Positions 25,249 to 33,844 of a stretch of 64,000 nt of DNA are shown here, piece by piece. A program made the translations under genes and the position numbers. This DNA is from Geminicoccaceae bacterium (GTDB lineage: Bacteria; Pseudomonadota; Alphaproteobacteria; Geminicoccales; Geminicoccaceae), in NCBI GenBank assembly GCA_020638465.1, contig JACKIM010000002.1, positions 124,001-188,000 of the forward strand. Reading direction: 5' to 3'. Positions within the stretch are counted from its first letter, which is position 1, and every line of letters begins with the position of its first letter. The notes under the pieces were generated by a model that saw nothing but the letters and a program-made list of their open reading frames with translations, was not told the origin of the DNA and searched no databases.

Positions 25249-25753
25249 TTCCAATACCTTATCCGTGTATAATAAACATCGATATATAATGATATTTCCC
25301 GTATGGAAAAATCATTGAACATGTTTATTTCATGGATTGACTGGTTTGCAACGTTAAAAAGGCGTTATTCCAGTGTAAAAATATCGTGAATATTATTATC
25401 GTGATGAATTCATTCTTTGAATGAAGTGATCGATATCGTTCCTGCCTGATGTCGAAGAATGGATCGCCACATGTGGCATGTATCCAGGCGCGGCGAGGTC
25501 GATGAATGCATGTTTTGGAAACATCATGGCCTGAAATTTTAATAAATATATCAATGTATGAATCGAAATAAAGTATTTCTGGATTATCCATGTCAAATTT
25601 GGTCAATCATTATCACATCATTGTTGATGGATATTGAAATATACAGCCGAAACTCAGAGATATTATTCGATTATTTTATCTATGATTGAGAATAATGCAG
25701 TGATAGTCTACCTGTAAGTTATCCTGTGTGCCTTCCGAAGGGTTATCGTACCG
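25249..25753. other. AT-rich divergent intergenic region
   Basis: About 500 bp, strikingly AT-rich for this genome, between the divergent peptidase and autotransporter genes, so it must contain both promoters. TATA-rich segments occur just upstream of the peptidase (25265-25295). A 93-codon minus-strand frame (25325-25606) looks like chance in AT-rich DNA. AT-rich promoter islands are often bound by silencers such as MucR or H-NS-like proteins; that is inference. Confidence 0.7.
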
Positions 25754-28696
25754 ATGTCCAGCTTCCGGCCCTGTCCGTCCTGTCGCGACCGTCTCCTTGC
25801 AAGCGCAGCCATGGCCCTGGCCCTGGCGGTTTCGGCCTCCTGCAAGACAGCGACGTCCGCCGATCTCTGCATGACGGGCTCCACGACCCTCTCGTCGGCC
25901 GGCGGTACCGGCGATTTCTGCGATCTCGGCGCCGGCGAGAGCGTGGTCATCGACAGTGCCGGCAGCCTGAACGACGACACGCCCGCCACCTCGGCGATCC
26001 GCGTGACCGGTGCCGCCGGCACGATCGCCAATGCCGGCAGCGTCACTGCCACCGATCACGGTATATCCCTCACCACGGGAACATCTCTCGACTCGATCGC
26101 CAACAGCGGCACGATCACGAGCGGTTCCGATGCCACGGACAGGGGAATATCGATCAACGGTGCCGTCGTTGCGAACCAGATCCGCAACGACGGCACGATA
26201 GATGCGTCGGTCGGCGTGGTTCTGGAGAACGGCGCGCAGAGCGGAACCATCACCAATACCGGCACGATCAACGCTGAATCGGCCGGCATCCGAATCTGGC
26301 AGAGCAATGCCACCATCAACGGATCCATCGTCAACGAAGGTGAGATCCGTTCAACCAATACCCTGCATCTCGCCGGAAATACGATAACCGGACCCGTCAT
26401 CAATCGCGGCATCCTGACAAGCCCCGTTGGAAGTGTTGTCAGAATGGGCGGCGGCGGCAAGATGGACGGTGGATTGATCAATGAGGCAGGCGCTCTGATG
26501 GAAAGCCAGGGTGAGGACATCCTGCATATTGTCAACTCCGGCAGCCGGATCGATTTCATCGACAATCGAGGCACGATGCGTCTGACCTCGACCACCCCGT
26601 CAAACGGCGCTATCACATTGCATTCCAATGGTCAGATCACGAACGGTCTGGTCAATTCCGGAACGATCGACGGAATGACCAACCGCGGCATATTTGTCGG
26701 CGGTACCGGGCAAATTCTCGGAGATGTCGTCAACAGCGGTACAATTCGCGGAACCACCGGTATCGGCATCGATAACGGCACGCTGGCGCGAATCGAAAAT
26801 CAGATCACGGGCGTGATCGCCGGTATCGATTACGCCATCTCGGCGGTGAATCCGGCGGTAGCCCTCACCATCGACAATGCCGGCACGCTCGACGGTGATG
26901 TTCAGCTTGCCGACAGTACGCTCAACCTGACCGGCAGTTCCTCGCGTGTGATCGGCGATGTGATCGGCGATGTGGGGTCGGTGGTGGATGTCCAGGGCAC
27001 GTTCGAAAGCGAAGGCGCTTTCAACATCGACACGCTCGGCGTATCGACGGGCGGCAGGCTCACGCTCGGCCATGACGTGACGGCCACATCCGGTGTGACC
27101 AATGCCGGCACGGTCGACATTGCCGGCGGAACTGTCAGCATCACCGGCGACTACACCCAGGCTGCCGGCGGCAGTCTTGCACTCGATGTCGCGTCGGCCA
27201 CAAGCTACGGCACGCTCGCGGTGAGCGGCGTCGCCGACATCGTCGCATCCGGTGCGATCGCCCTCGATGTCTCCGGTGCCACGAACCTCGCCAACGGCGC
27301 AACCATCGCCGACGTCATCACTGCCGGCTCGATCAACGGGACGGCCATCAGCGTCAGCGACAACAGTGCGATCCTCGACTTCACCGGTATCGTCGACGGT
27401 GCCACCGTCGATCTCACCGCGCAGGTCAATTCCCTCGACACGGTGCTTGCCGGCACCAGCACGGCGCCGGGCGTCGATCCCGCGATCGCCTCCTCGCTCG
27501 ACACCATTCTCGGCAATTCAACCCTGTCGGGATCGAGCGACATCTTCGGCGCGCTCATGAGCCTCGGTACCGCCGACGACATCAACCGGGCCATGGGCCA
27601 GCTCGACCCGTCGCTTGGCGCCAGCGCCGCCCGGTTTCAGGTCATGAACGTGCACGCCGGCGTCAATCAGGTGATCGCTGACCGGCTCTCGCACCTCTCC
27701 GGCCGCAGCGGCGGTACGGCGCGTGCCGGTTTCGCCAGCCTTGCCGGCGGCGATCGTGGCGAGAAGCTCGCCGGCCTTTCAGCCCTTGCCGCGTTCGAGG
27801 GTGATGGCGCGGTCTTCGATGAATTCATTCCCCTTGCCGCTGCCGGAGACATCGAGGGGCAGGTCATCGGCAACAACGCCTGGGTCAAGCTCTTCGGTGC
27901 GCGCACCCTGCAGGAATCGAAGGACGGAGCCGCGGGCTTCGATGCGAAAACCGGCGGCTTCGCCATCGGCGTCGACTACGAGCTGGACGACCGTTCCACG
28001 CTGGGTGTCTCGCTCGCCTATTCCAACAGCGATGTCGACGGCCGAAACGGCAGCCACAGCGATGTCGACATCGATTCCTTTCAGGGGTCGGTGTACGGCC
28101 TCTACGATCTCGGCGAGGCCACCTATGTCAGCGGCATGATCGGCGGCGGTACCAGCGACAATTCCGCCAGCCGCGACGTCACGGTCGGGCCCGTCGATGA
28201 CAAGGCCAGGGCCGATTACGACGGCTGGAACGTCACCGCGATGCTCGAAGTCGGCCATCGCGTCGATCTCTCCCCCGGCCTGACCGTCATCCCGCGCGCG
28301 CATGCCGAATACATCTATTCCGATGTCGACGGGTACAGGGAGAAGGGTATCGGCGGCGCTGGACTCGATGTCGAGGGCATCGACGCCGACAGCCTCGATC
28401 TCGGCCTCTCCACCTCCCTGATCTACGATCCGGGCAACGGTGTCAGCCTCAGCGGTGACTTCGGTTTCACCTATGACGTTCTCGCCGACGACAATGACGT
28501 CACCAGCCGCTTCATCGCCGGCGGCTCCACCTTCACCACCAGGGGCGTCGATCCCGAGAAGTTCACGGCTCTTGCCGGCCTCGGCGTCGCATTCGACATC
28601 AGCGAGAACATGCAGGCCATCGCCGGCTATGACCTCGCCCTGCGCAAGGACCTCACCAACCACCAGCTCGCCCTCAAGTTGCGCCACCGGTTCTGA
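25754..28696 (+). CDS. Autotransporter with beta-rich passenger and C-terminal barrel
   Basis: This is a 980-residue type V secretion protein. An N-terminal signal (about 1-36: charged start, then LLASAAMALALAVSAS) is followed by a long passenger (about 37-640). The passenger is built from imperfect repeats of the NSGTI / NAGTV kind that fold as a right-handed beta-helix. A linker region (LDPSLGASAARFQVMNVHAGVNQVI) precedes an autotransporter beta-barrel (about 700-980) ending in LRHRF with the required terminal aromatic residue. It should be displayed on or released from the outer membrane. No protease or lipase motif is visible in the passenger, so adhesion is the likely role. It is divergent from the peptidase cassette. 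Confidence 0.9.
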   Translation: MSSFRPCPSCRDRLLASAAMALALAVSASCKTATSADLCMTGSTTLSSAGGTGDFCDLGAGESVVIDSAGSLNDDTPATSAIRVTGAAGTIANAGSVTATDHGISLTTGTSLDSIANSGTITSGSDATDRGISINGAVVANQIRNDGTIDASVGVVLENGAQSGTITNTGTINAESAGIRIWQSNATINGSIVNEGEIRSTNTLHLAGNTITGPVINRGILTSPVGSVVRMGGGGKMDGGLINEAGALMESQGEDILHIVNSGSRIDFIDNRGTMRLTSTTPSNGAITLHSNGQITNGLVNSGTIDGMTNRGIFVGGTGQILGDVVNSGTIRGTTGIGIDNGTLARIENQITGVIAGIDYAISAVNPAVALTIDNAGTLDGDVQLADSTLNLTGSSSRVIGDVIGDVGSVVDVQGTFESEGAFNIDTLGVSTGGRLTLGHDVTATSGVTNAGTVDIAGGTVSITGDYTQAAGGSLALDVASATSYGTLAVSGVADIVASGAIALDVSGATNLANGATIADVITAGSINGTAISVSDNSAILDFTGIVDGATVDLTAQVNSLDTVLAGTSTAPGVDPAIASSLDTILGNSTLSGSSDIFGALMSLGTADDINRAMGQLDPSLGASAARFQVMNVHAGVNQVIADRLSHLSGRSGGTARAGFASLAGGDRGEKLAGLSALAAFEGDGAVFDEFIPLAAAGDIEGQVIGNNAWVKLFGARTLQESKDGAAGFDAKTGGFAIGVDYELDDRSTLGVSLAYSNSDVDGRNGSHSDVDIDSFQGSVYGLYDLGEATYVSGMIGGGTSDNSASRDVTVGPVDDKARADYDGWNVTAMLEVGHRVDLSPGLTVIPRAHAEYIYSDVDGYREKGIGGAGLDVEGIDADSLDLGLSTSLIYDPGNGVSLSGDFGFTYDVLADDNDVTSRFIAGGSTFTTRGVDPEKFTALAGLGVAFDISENMQAIAGYDLALRKDLTNHQLALKLRHRF

Positions 28697-28727
28697 GCCG
28701 AACGACGATGGACAGGGCGAGGACTCC

Positions 28728-28754
28728 GCCTGAGCCGCGAGGGGAGGCTCAGGC
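28728..28754. terminator. Convergent hairpin between the autotransporter and cobM
   Basis: GCCTGAGCC (28728-28736) and GGCTCAGGC (28746-28754) form a perfect 9-bp stem with a 9-base loop. It straddles the cobM stop codon and lies 31 bp after the autotransporter stop, fitting a bidirectional terminator. Confidence 0.6.
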
Positions 28755-29516
28755 CCCGTTCCCGTGCGGGCGGAGGATGTGGGCGTGGGCGGCGTGATAG
28801 AGGGCGCTGTCGCGGAAGGTTTCGCTGGTCAGCGCGGGACCGGCGAGGATCAGGGCGGTACGGGTGATCTTCGCCTCCCGGACCCTTTCCCGGATGGTGG
28901 ACAGGGTACCGTGGATGAAAACCTGGTCGGGCCAGCCGACGCGGCAGGCGACGATGACGGGGCAGTCGGGGCCGTAATGCGGTGCGAGCTTTCGTTCGAT
29001 CTCGCGCAGGTTGCGGATGGAGAGGTGGATGACGAGGGTGGCGCCGGAACGGGCGAGGGTGTCGAGGTCCTCGCCGGGCGGCATGGCTGAGGCCTTCATG
29101 GCGGTGCGGGTGAGGATGACGGTCTGGGCGACTTCGGGGATGGTGAGTTCGAGGCCCAGCACGGCGGCGGCGGCGGAAAAGGCGGTGACGCCGGGGGTGA
29201 TGTCGAACGGGATGTCCAGTTCGCGCAGGCGGCGGATCTGCTCGGCGATGGCGCCGTAGAGCGAGGGGTCACCGGAATGGACGCGGGCGATATCCTCGCC
29301 CTGGGCATGGGCGCCGCGGATCTCCTCGATGATGGCATCCAGCGTGAGCGGGGCGGTGTCGATGATGCGGGCGCCCGCCGGGGCGAGGGCGACAATGGCA
29401 TCGGGCACGAGCGAGCCGGCATAGAGGCAGACGGGACATTCGCGGATGAGGCGCTGACCCCTGACGGTGATGAGGTCGGGATCGCCGGGGCCGGCGCCGA
29501 TGAAATGGACGGTCAT
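28749..29516 (-). CDS. cobM: Precorrin-4 C11-methyltransferase
   Basis: This 255-residue tetrapyrrole methylase starts with the SAM-binding motif FIGAGPGDPDLITVRGQRLI and continues with CLYAGSLVPDAIVALAP, DTAPLTLDAIIEEI and DIARVHSGDPSLYG, the CobM/CbiF signature. It methylates C11 of precorrin-4 (or cobalt-precorrin-4) in corrin-ring synthesis. The ATG overlaps the stop of the cbiG-cobJ gene (ATGA), and it is the last gene of the minus-strand cbiX-cobH-cobL-cobI-cbiG/cobJ-cobM operon. Confidence 0.93.
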   Translation of the reverse strand: MTVHFIGAGPGDPDLITVRGQRLIRECPVCLYAGSLVPDAIVALAPAGARIIDTAPLTLDAIIEEIRGAHAQGEDIARVHSGDPSLYGAIAEQIRRLRELDIPFDITPGVTAFSAAAAVLGLELTIPEVAQTVILTRTAMKASAMPPGEDLDTLARSGATLVIHLSIRNLREIERKLAPHYGPDCPVIVACRVGWPDQVFIHGTLSTIRERVREAKITRTALILAGPALTSETFRDSALYHAAHAHILRPHGNGA

Positions 29517-31315
29517 GTGGGGGATCCTGTGGGAGGCGTGCCGGGACGGCGGTCGCCGTAGCCGCGCGGGGTGTAGAAGACAGGGCCGGTGCCGCGTCGG
29601 TAGAGGCGGCTTTGCGAGGAGCCGACGAGCACGGTCGTGAGCATGTCGATTTCATCCACCTGAAGTTGGTGGAGACGGCGGTAGCGGATGGTCTCGTCCG
29701 TCCGTCCGATGTGGCTGGCGAGCATGACGGGCGTGTCGGCGGGACGGTGCTGGAGGAGGATGTCGCGGGCGCGGGCGAGCTGGGTGCGGCGGCGCATGGA
29801 GACGGGGTTATAGAAGGCGATGACGAAATCGCCGGTTGCGGCGGCCTCGATGCGGTGCTCGATGGTGGGCCACGGGGTCATCAGGTCGGAGAGCGAGATG
29901 GCGCAGAAATCGTGGCCGAGCGGTGCGCCGGCACGGGCTGCGGCTCCCTGCAGGGCGGAGATGCCGGGGGCGGAGATGACCTCCACGCGCCGCGCGGCGT
30001 CGCTCAGCGAGGATGGGGCGCGGTCGAGCAGTTCGTGGACGAGGGCGCCCATGGCGTAGATGCCGGCATCGCCGGAGCAGACGAGGGCGACGTCGAAGCC
30101 TTCGCCTGCGCGTTCGAGGGCGAAGCGGCAGCGTTCGGTCTCCTCGCCCAGCGGGAAACGGTGTTGCGGCTTGCCGCGCGCCAGCGGTCCCAGCAGGTCG
30201 AGATAGAGGCCGTAGCCGACGAGTTCGTCGCTGCCGGCCACCAGCCGCGAGGCTTCGGGGGTGCGCCATGCGGCCTGTCCGGGGCCGATGCCGACGAGGC
30301 GCACGGAGCCCGGCTTGCGGCCGGCTGGGTGCAGGATGGGGGCATCGCCGATGGCGAGTGCGCAGGTGGCGCGGGCGGTCTTGCGCTTGTCCACCTTCAG
30401 GCGGGCCGTCGGGCCGGTAGTGGCCAGTGCGGCGGCCTCGGCGACGCCATGACAGCCGATCTCGGCAAAGACGACGCCGGAAGGGTTGGCGAGGCGGGGA
30501 GTGAAGGTTTCCAGTTCTTCTGCCGTGAAAAGGCGGAGCGGCAGGCCGAGCCGTCGGGCGAGGGCGAGGACGGCCGGCTCGTCGGCCTTGAGGTCGACTG
30601 TCGCCACGACGGCGATGGATGCGGATGCAAGATTGGCTTCTGTAAGGGTCTGTTCCACAAGCGAGAACAGTTCGTCGGGTGGACAGTCACGGGCGCAGCC
30701 GACGCCGATGGCCACCCTTTTCGGATGGTAGACAAGATGCATCGGACCGCCTTCCCGGCGTTCCAGCGTTCCTTCGAGAGTGACATGCCCGGCACGTGGA
30801 ATATCGCTCCAGGGAGGTTGTTCCCCCTTGAGAACAGCCCCGCCATCACGCAACATGGATGCTGCGGCAGATTTCGCATCCTGTGGATTGGCCAGGGCCC
30901 ACCCCTCGGGCGGCTCGTCCAGCGCGATGCCGAAGACGGTATCGCCGGCGGTGGTGACCGCGGCGGTGCCGCCCAGTTGCCGCGCGATGTCGCGAGCCAT
31001 GCGGTTGGCACCGCGATGACCGCCCAGCAGCGGGACGACGTGGCTCCCGTCCTCGCTCACGGCGATCACCGGCGGCTCGTCGTGCTTGCTTGCAAGCAGC
31101 GGAGCGACGGCGCGGATGAGGATGCCGGCGGCACAGAGCCCGACGATCGGCCGTCCGGCGGCGAACAGTGCGGAACAGTGGGCCATCATGTCGTCGAAGG
31201 TGACGTCGGCGGCCTCGACCCGGCCAGCCAGGCCGTGCAGCTCGTGGCCGAGCATGCGGGCCGTCTGCGCGCCGCCACGGGTGAGTGCCAGGACCGCGGG
31301 CCTTAGCTCAGCCAT
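29513..31315 (-). CDS. CbiG-CobJ fusion (cobalamin biosynthesis protein / precorrin-3B C17-methyltransferase)
   Basis: This is a 600-residue fusion. Residues 1-330 are CbiG-like: an N-terminal domain (GLCAAGILIRAVAPLL, VVPLLGGHRGANRMARDIA), a linker and the C-terminal CbiG/CobE domain (AIGVGCARDCPPDELFSLV, FAEIGCHGVAEAAAL). Residues 340-590 are CobJ/CbiH: VRLVGIGPGQAAWRTPEA, VCSGDAGIYAMGALV and SAPGISALQGAAARAGAPLG. CobJ contracts and methylates the ring at C17; CbiG opens the ring-A lactone in the cobalt-early route, and CobE is its short homologue in the aerobic route. The gene overlaps cobI by 13 bp and cobM by 4 bp. Confidence 0.9.
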   Translation of the reverse strand: MAELRPAVLALTRGGAQTARMLGHELHGLAGRVEAADVTFDDMMAHCSALFAAGRPIVGLCAAGILIRAVAPLLASKHDEPPVIAVSEDGSHVVPLLGGHRGANRMARDIARQLGGTAAVTTAGDTVFGIALDEPPEGWALANPQDAKSAAASMLRDGGAVLKGEQPPWSDIPRAGHVTLEGTLERREGGPMHLVYHPKRVAIGVGCARDCPPDELFSLVEQTLTEANLASASIAVVATVDLKADEPAVLALARRLGLPLRLFTAEELETFTPRLANPSGVVFAEIGCHGVAEAAALATTGPTARLKVDKRKTARATCALAIGDAPILHPAGRKPGSVRLVGIGPGQAAWRTPEASRLVAGSDELVGYGLYLDLLGPLARGKPQHRFPLGEETERCRFALERAGEGFDVALVCSGDAGIYAMGALVHELLDRAPSSLSDAARRVEVISAPGISALQGAAARAGAPLGHDFCAISLSDLMTPWPTIEHRIEAAATGDFVIAFYNPVSMRRRTQLARARDILLQHRPADTPVMLASHIGRTDETIRYRRLHQLQVDEIDMLTTVLVGSSQSRLYRRGTGPVFYTPRGYGDRRPGTPPTGSPT

Positions 31316-32007
31316 GGGTCGTTTCCCTTGTACAGCAGCAACATGGAAAAATAGGGCGGATCGTCGGGAGCGTCGGCGAGGGTGGCGAGCTCCTGCGTGG
31401 GCAGCGAGGCATGGGCGGCATAGGCCGTGCGCCCGGCCAGCCCGAGCCGTTCGAGGATTTTCCTCACCTTGGGCATGTGTCGCCCGAGCTTCATGATGGC
31501 CACCGCCTGGGCATCGGTGATGCGCCGTTCGAGCTCCTCTTCGTCGAGCGTGGCGGGAATCACCGTCAGCACGTCATTGCGGCCGGAAATCGGGCGCTGG
31601 AGGGCGGCGGCGACGGCCATGACCGAGGAGACGCCCGGCACGATCTCACAACGGTGACGGGGCGAGAGCTTGTTGAAGAGATACATGAACGAGCCGTAGA
31701 AGAACGGGTCGCCCTCGCACAGGACGACGACATCCTCGCCATGGTCGAGGACCCGGTCGATCTCGTGCGCGGCCTCCGCGTAGACGTCCTGCGCGGGGAA
31801 ACGCTCCGCGCGCATGGGCACGATCATCGGGATCTCGCGCGCATCGGCGGCGATGGCCCCGGCCACGATGGAACGGGCGAAGCTGCGTCCCGAATCGGGC
31901 GCCGGATAGGCGATGATGCGGGCCCGTTCGATCAGCCGCCATGCCTTGCGGGTCACCAGTTCGGGATCGCCGGGGCCGACGCCGACGCCGTAAAGGGTTC
32001 CACTCAC
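31303..32007 (-). CDS. cobI: Precorrin-2 C20-methyltransferase
   Basis: This 234-residue tetrapyrrole methylase has the SAM motif LYGVGVGPGDPELVTRKAWRLI, then VVLCEGDPFFYGSFMYLF and IVPGVSSVMAVAAALQRPI, matching CobI/CbiL. It adds the C20 methyl group to precorrin-2 (or its cobalt form), the first committed corrin methylation after SUMT, whose gene is not here. The ATG overlaps the cobL stop by 4 bp (ATGA), and its own stop lies inside the start of the cbiG-cobJ gene. Confidence 0.93.
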   Translation of the reverse strand: MSGTLYGVGVGPGDPELVTRKAWRLIERARIIAYPAPDSGRSFARSIVAGAIAADAREIPMIVPMRAERFPAQDVYAEAAHEIDRVLDHGEDVVVLCEGDPFFYGSFMYLFNKLSPRHRCEIVPGVSSVMAVAAALQRPISGRNDVLTVIPATLDEEELERRITDAQAVAIMKLGRHMPKVRKILERLGLAGRTAYAAHASLPTQELATLADAPDDPPYFSMLLLYKGNDPWLS

Positions 32008-33206
32008 GATCGTTCAAGGCTCCACTGGGTGACGGGCATCAGGGGGCGCCAGCCATGCATCGAGCCGACCGGTTCGGCGCGGGCCACCGACAGGCGCATC
32101 AGTTCACCGCCGGATCGACTGTGAAAATCAAGCAGGATGGCTTCGCTCTCCAGCGTCACGGCATGCGCGACAAGGCGTCCATGCGGCTTCAGGACGCGAA
32201 GGGCGTGGTCGATGGTGGCCGGACCCAGTCCTCCGCCAATGAAGACGGAATCCGGTGCGGGAAGGTCTTCAAGCCCGTCAGGCGCGTGAGAATCACGCAG
32301 GTCGAGCCGGGGCGTGCCCAGCGCCAGGGCATTGCGTGCGGCGAGCGCGCGCCGGTCGGCCCGCGGTTCGAGACCGATGGCCCGGGCATCGGGAGCGCCG
32401 CGCATCCATTCGATGGCCACCGAACCGCAGCCGCAGCCGATATCCCAGAGCAGGGCACCCCGCCGCGGGGCCAGCTTGGCCAGGGCGATGGCGCGCAGCT
32501 CGCGCTTGGTCATCCTGCCGTCATGGGCGAATGCCTCGTCCGGCAGGCCGCCATGGCGGGGAAACCAGCGTCGTCCCTCGTCCAGCCGGCATTCGATGGC
32601 CAGCACATGGAAATCCGGCACGTCATGGGCGAAATCGCAGGCAGGTCCGTCGAACCGCCGCTCGTCGCTTCCGCCCAGATGGGCCAGCGCGGTCATGCGG
32701 CTCCGGCCGAAACCCCGCTCGGTCAGCAGGCCCGCCACCAGTCCCGGCGTCGTGTGGTCGCGGGTCAGCGCTATGATACGGGCCCCGGGTTGCAGGCAGG
32801 GAATGATGTGCTCCACAGGGCGGCCGTGCAGGGTCAGGGTATCGAGGTCAGCCAGCGACCAGCCCATGCGGCAGGCGGCGTACTGGAAGGCGGAAAGCTG
32901 GGGATGGAAGGTGATCGCCTCCGGTCCGAGCGCGCGGACGATGCGCGCGCCCACCGAGAACCACAGGGGATCGCCGGTGACGAGGATGACCGCGCGCCGG
33001 CCGCGAAAGCCGCGGATGGTCTCGATCATCGCATCGAAGGGCGAGGGCCAGCTCAGGCGTTCGGCGCGGATGTCCGGCGACAGGTCGTGATGGCGGTCGC
33101 CGCCGAGGATGACCTCGGCGTTCTCCAGCAGGGTGCGGGCGGCAGGCGAAAGGCTGTCCACGCCGCTCTCGCCGATGCCGATGATGTCGAGCCAGGGCGT
33201 GTTCAT
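32004..33206 (-). CDS. cobL: Precorrin-6Y C5,15-methyltransferase (decarboxylating), CbiE-CbiT fusion
   Basis: This 400-residue protein has an N-terminal CbiE tetrapyrrole methylase (about 1-205: DIIGIGESGVDSLSPAAR, ILVTGDPLWFSVGARI) and a C-terminal CbiT methyltransferase (about 225-400: LLWDIGCGCGSVAIEWMR). The two-domain CobL form methylates C5 and C15 and decarboxylates the acetate side chain. I chose the ATG at 33206 because it gives the family start (MNTPWLDIIG) and a 4-bp overlap with cobH; 36 upstream codons are open but have cobH-shadow composition. Confidence 0.93.
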   Translation of the reverse strand: MNTPWLDIIGIGESGVDSLSPAARTLLENAEVILGGDRHHDLSPDIRAERLSWPSPFDAMIETIRGFRGRRAVILVTGDPLWFSVGARIVRALGPEAITFHPQLSAFQYAACRMGWSLADLDTLTLHGRPVEHIIPCLQPGARIIALTRDHTTPGLVAGLLTERGFGRSRMTALAHLGGSDERRFDGPACDFAHDVPDFHVLAIECRLDEGRRWFPRHGGLPDEAFAHDGRMTKRELRAIALAKLAPRRGALLWDIGCGCGSVAIEWMRGAPDARAIGLEPRADRRALAARNALALGTPRLDLRDSHAPDGLEDLPAPDSVFIGGGLGPATIDHALRVLKPHGRLVAHAVTLESEAILLDFHSRSGGELMRLSVARAEPVGSMHGWRPLMPVTQWSLERS

Positions 33207-33844
33207 GAGGCTTGCTTCAGGCTGGCGGCGAGCGCGTTGATGGCGGCGGCGGCCATGGCGGAGCCACCACGGCGACCGAGAAGCGTGAGATACGCGCATC
33301 CGCGGGAATTGCACGCGAGAGCGGCCTTGGACTCTGCCGCTCCGACGAATCCCACCGGAAGGCCGATGATGACTTCCGGCGAAGGCCAGCCGTCGTCGAT
33401 CAGTTCCAGAAGATGGAACAATGCCGTCGGGGCATTCCCAATGACGACGACAGCCCCCGCGAGGTGGTCATGCCAGCTCTCGACGGCCGCTGCCGAACGG
33501 GTATTGCCGATCCGCTCGGCCTTCTCTTCGAGGAGAGGGTCGCGAATGCCGCAATGGATCCGGCTGGCGGCCGGCAACAGGGACGGAATGATGCCATATT
33601 CCACCATGTGCGCATCGCACAGGATCGTCGCGCCCGCCGTCAGGGCGACCGATGCCCGCTCGACGAGATCGTCCGAAAAGCGGAGATCGTCGACGAGATC
33701 GGTCATTCCGCAGGCGTGCATCATGCGGATGGCCACCGGTTGCAGCGAGGACGGCAGGCCGTCGAGCCGGGCCTCGCCGCGGATCGTCGCGAAGGACTGG
33801 CGATAGATGTTCCGCGGATCGCGTTCATAGGCGAACGGCATCAT
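33203..33844 (-). CDS. cobH: Precorrin-8X methylmutase
   Basis: This 213-residue CobH/CbiC has the conserved start YERDPRNIYRQSFATIRGEA and the catalytic His in MMHACGMTDLVDDLRFS (about residues 47-63). GAVVVIGNAPTALFHLLELI and IIGLPVGFVGAAESKAAL follow later. It moves the C11 methyl group to C12, giving hydrogenobyrinic acid or its cobalt form. ATGA overlaps on both sides place it firmly in the cbiX-cobM operon. Confidence 0.94.
   Translation of the reverse strand: MMPFAYERDPRNIYRQSFATIRGEARLDGLPSSLQPVAIRMMHACGMTDLVDDLRFSDDLVERASVALTAGATILCDAHMVEYGIIPSLLPAASRIHCGIRDPLLEEKAERIGNTRSAAAVESWHDHLAGAVVVIGNAPTALFHLLELIDDGWPSPEVIIGLPVGFVGAAESKAALACNSRGCAYLTLLGRRGGSAMAAAAINALAASLKQAS

Noticed and set aside
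25325..25606. A 93-codon minus-strand frame in the AT-rich island
   Set aside because: Composition fits chance in AT-rich DNA and no motif or ribosome site supports it.
29612..31306. A 564-codon plus-strand frame over cbiG-cobJ
   Set aside because: Repetitive Gly/Ala/Asp composition and antisense to a well-supported fusion gene.
31941..33806. A 621-codon plus-strand frame over cobL and cobH
   Set aside because: It is antisense to both genes, which overlap by ATGA and carry diagnostic motifs.
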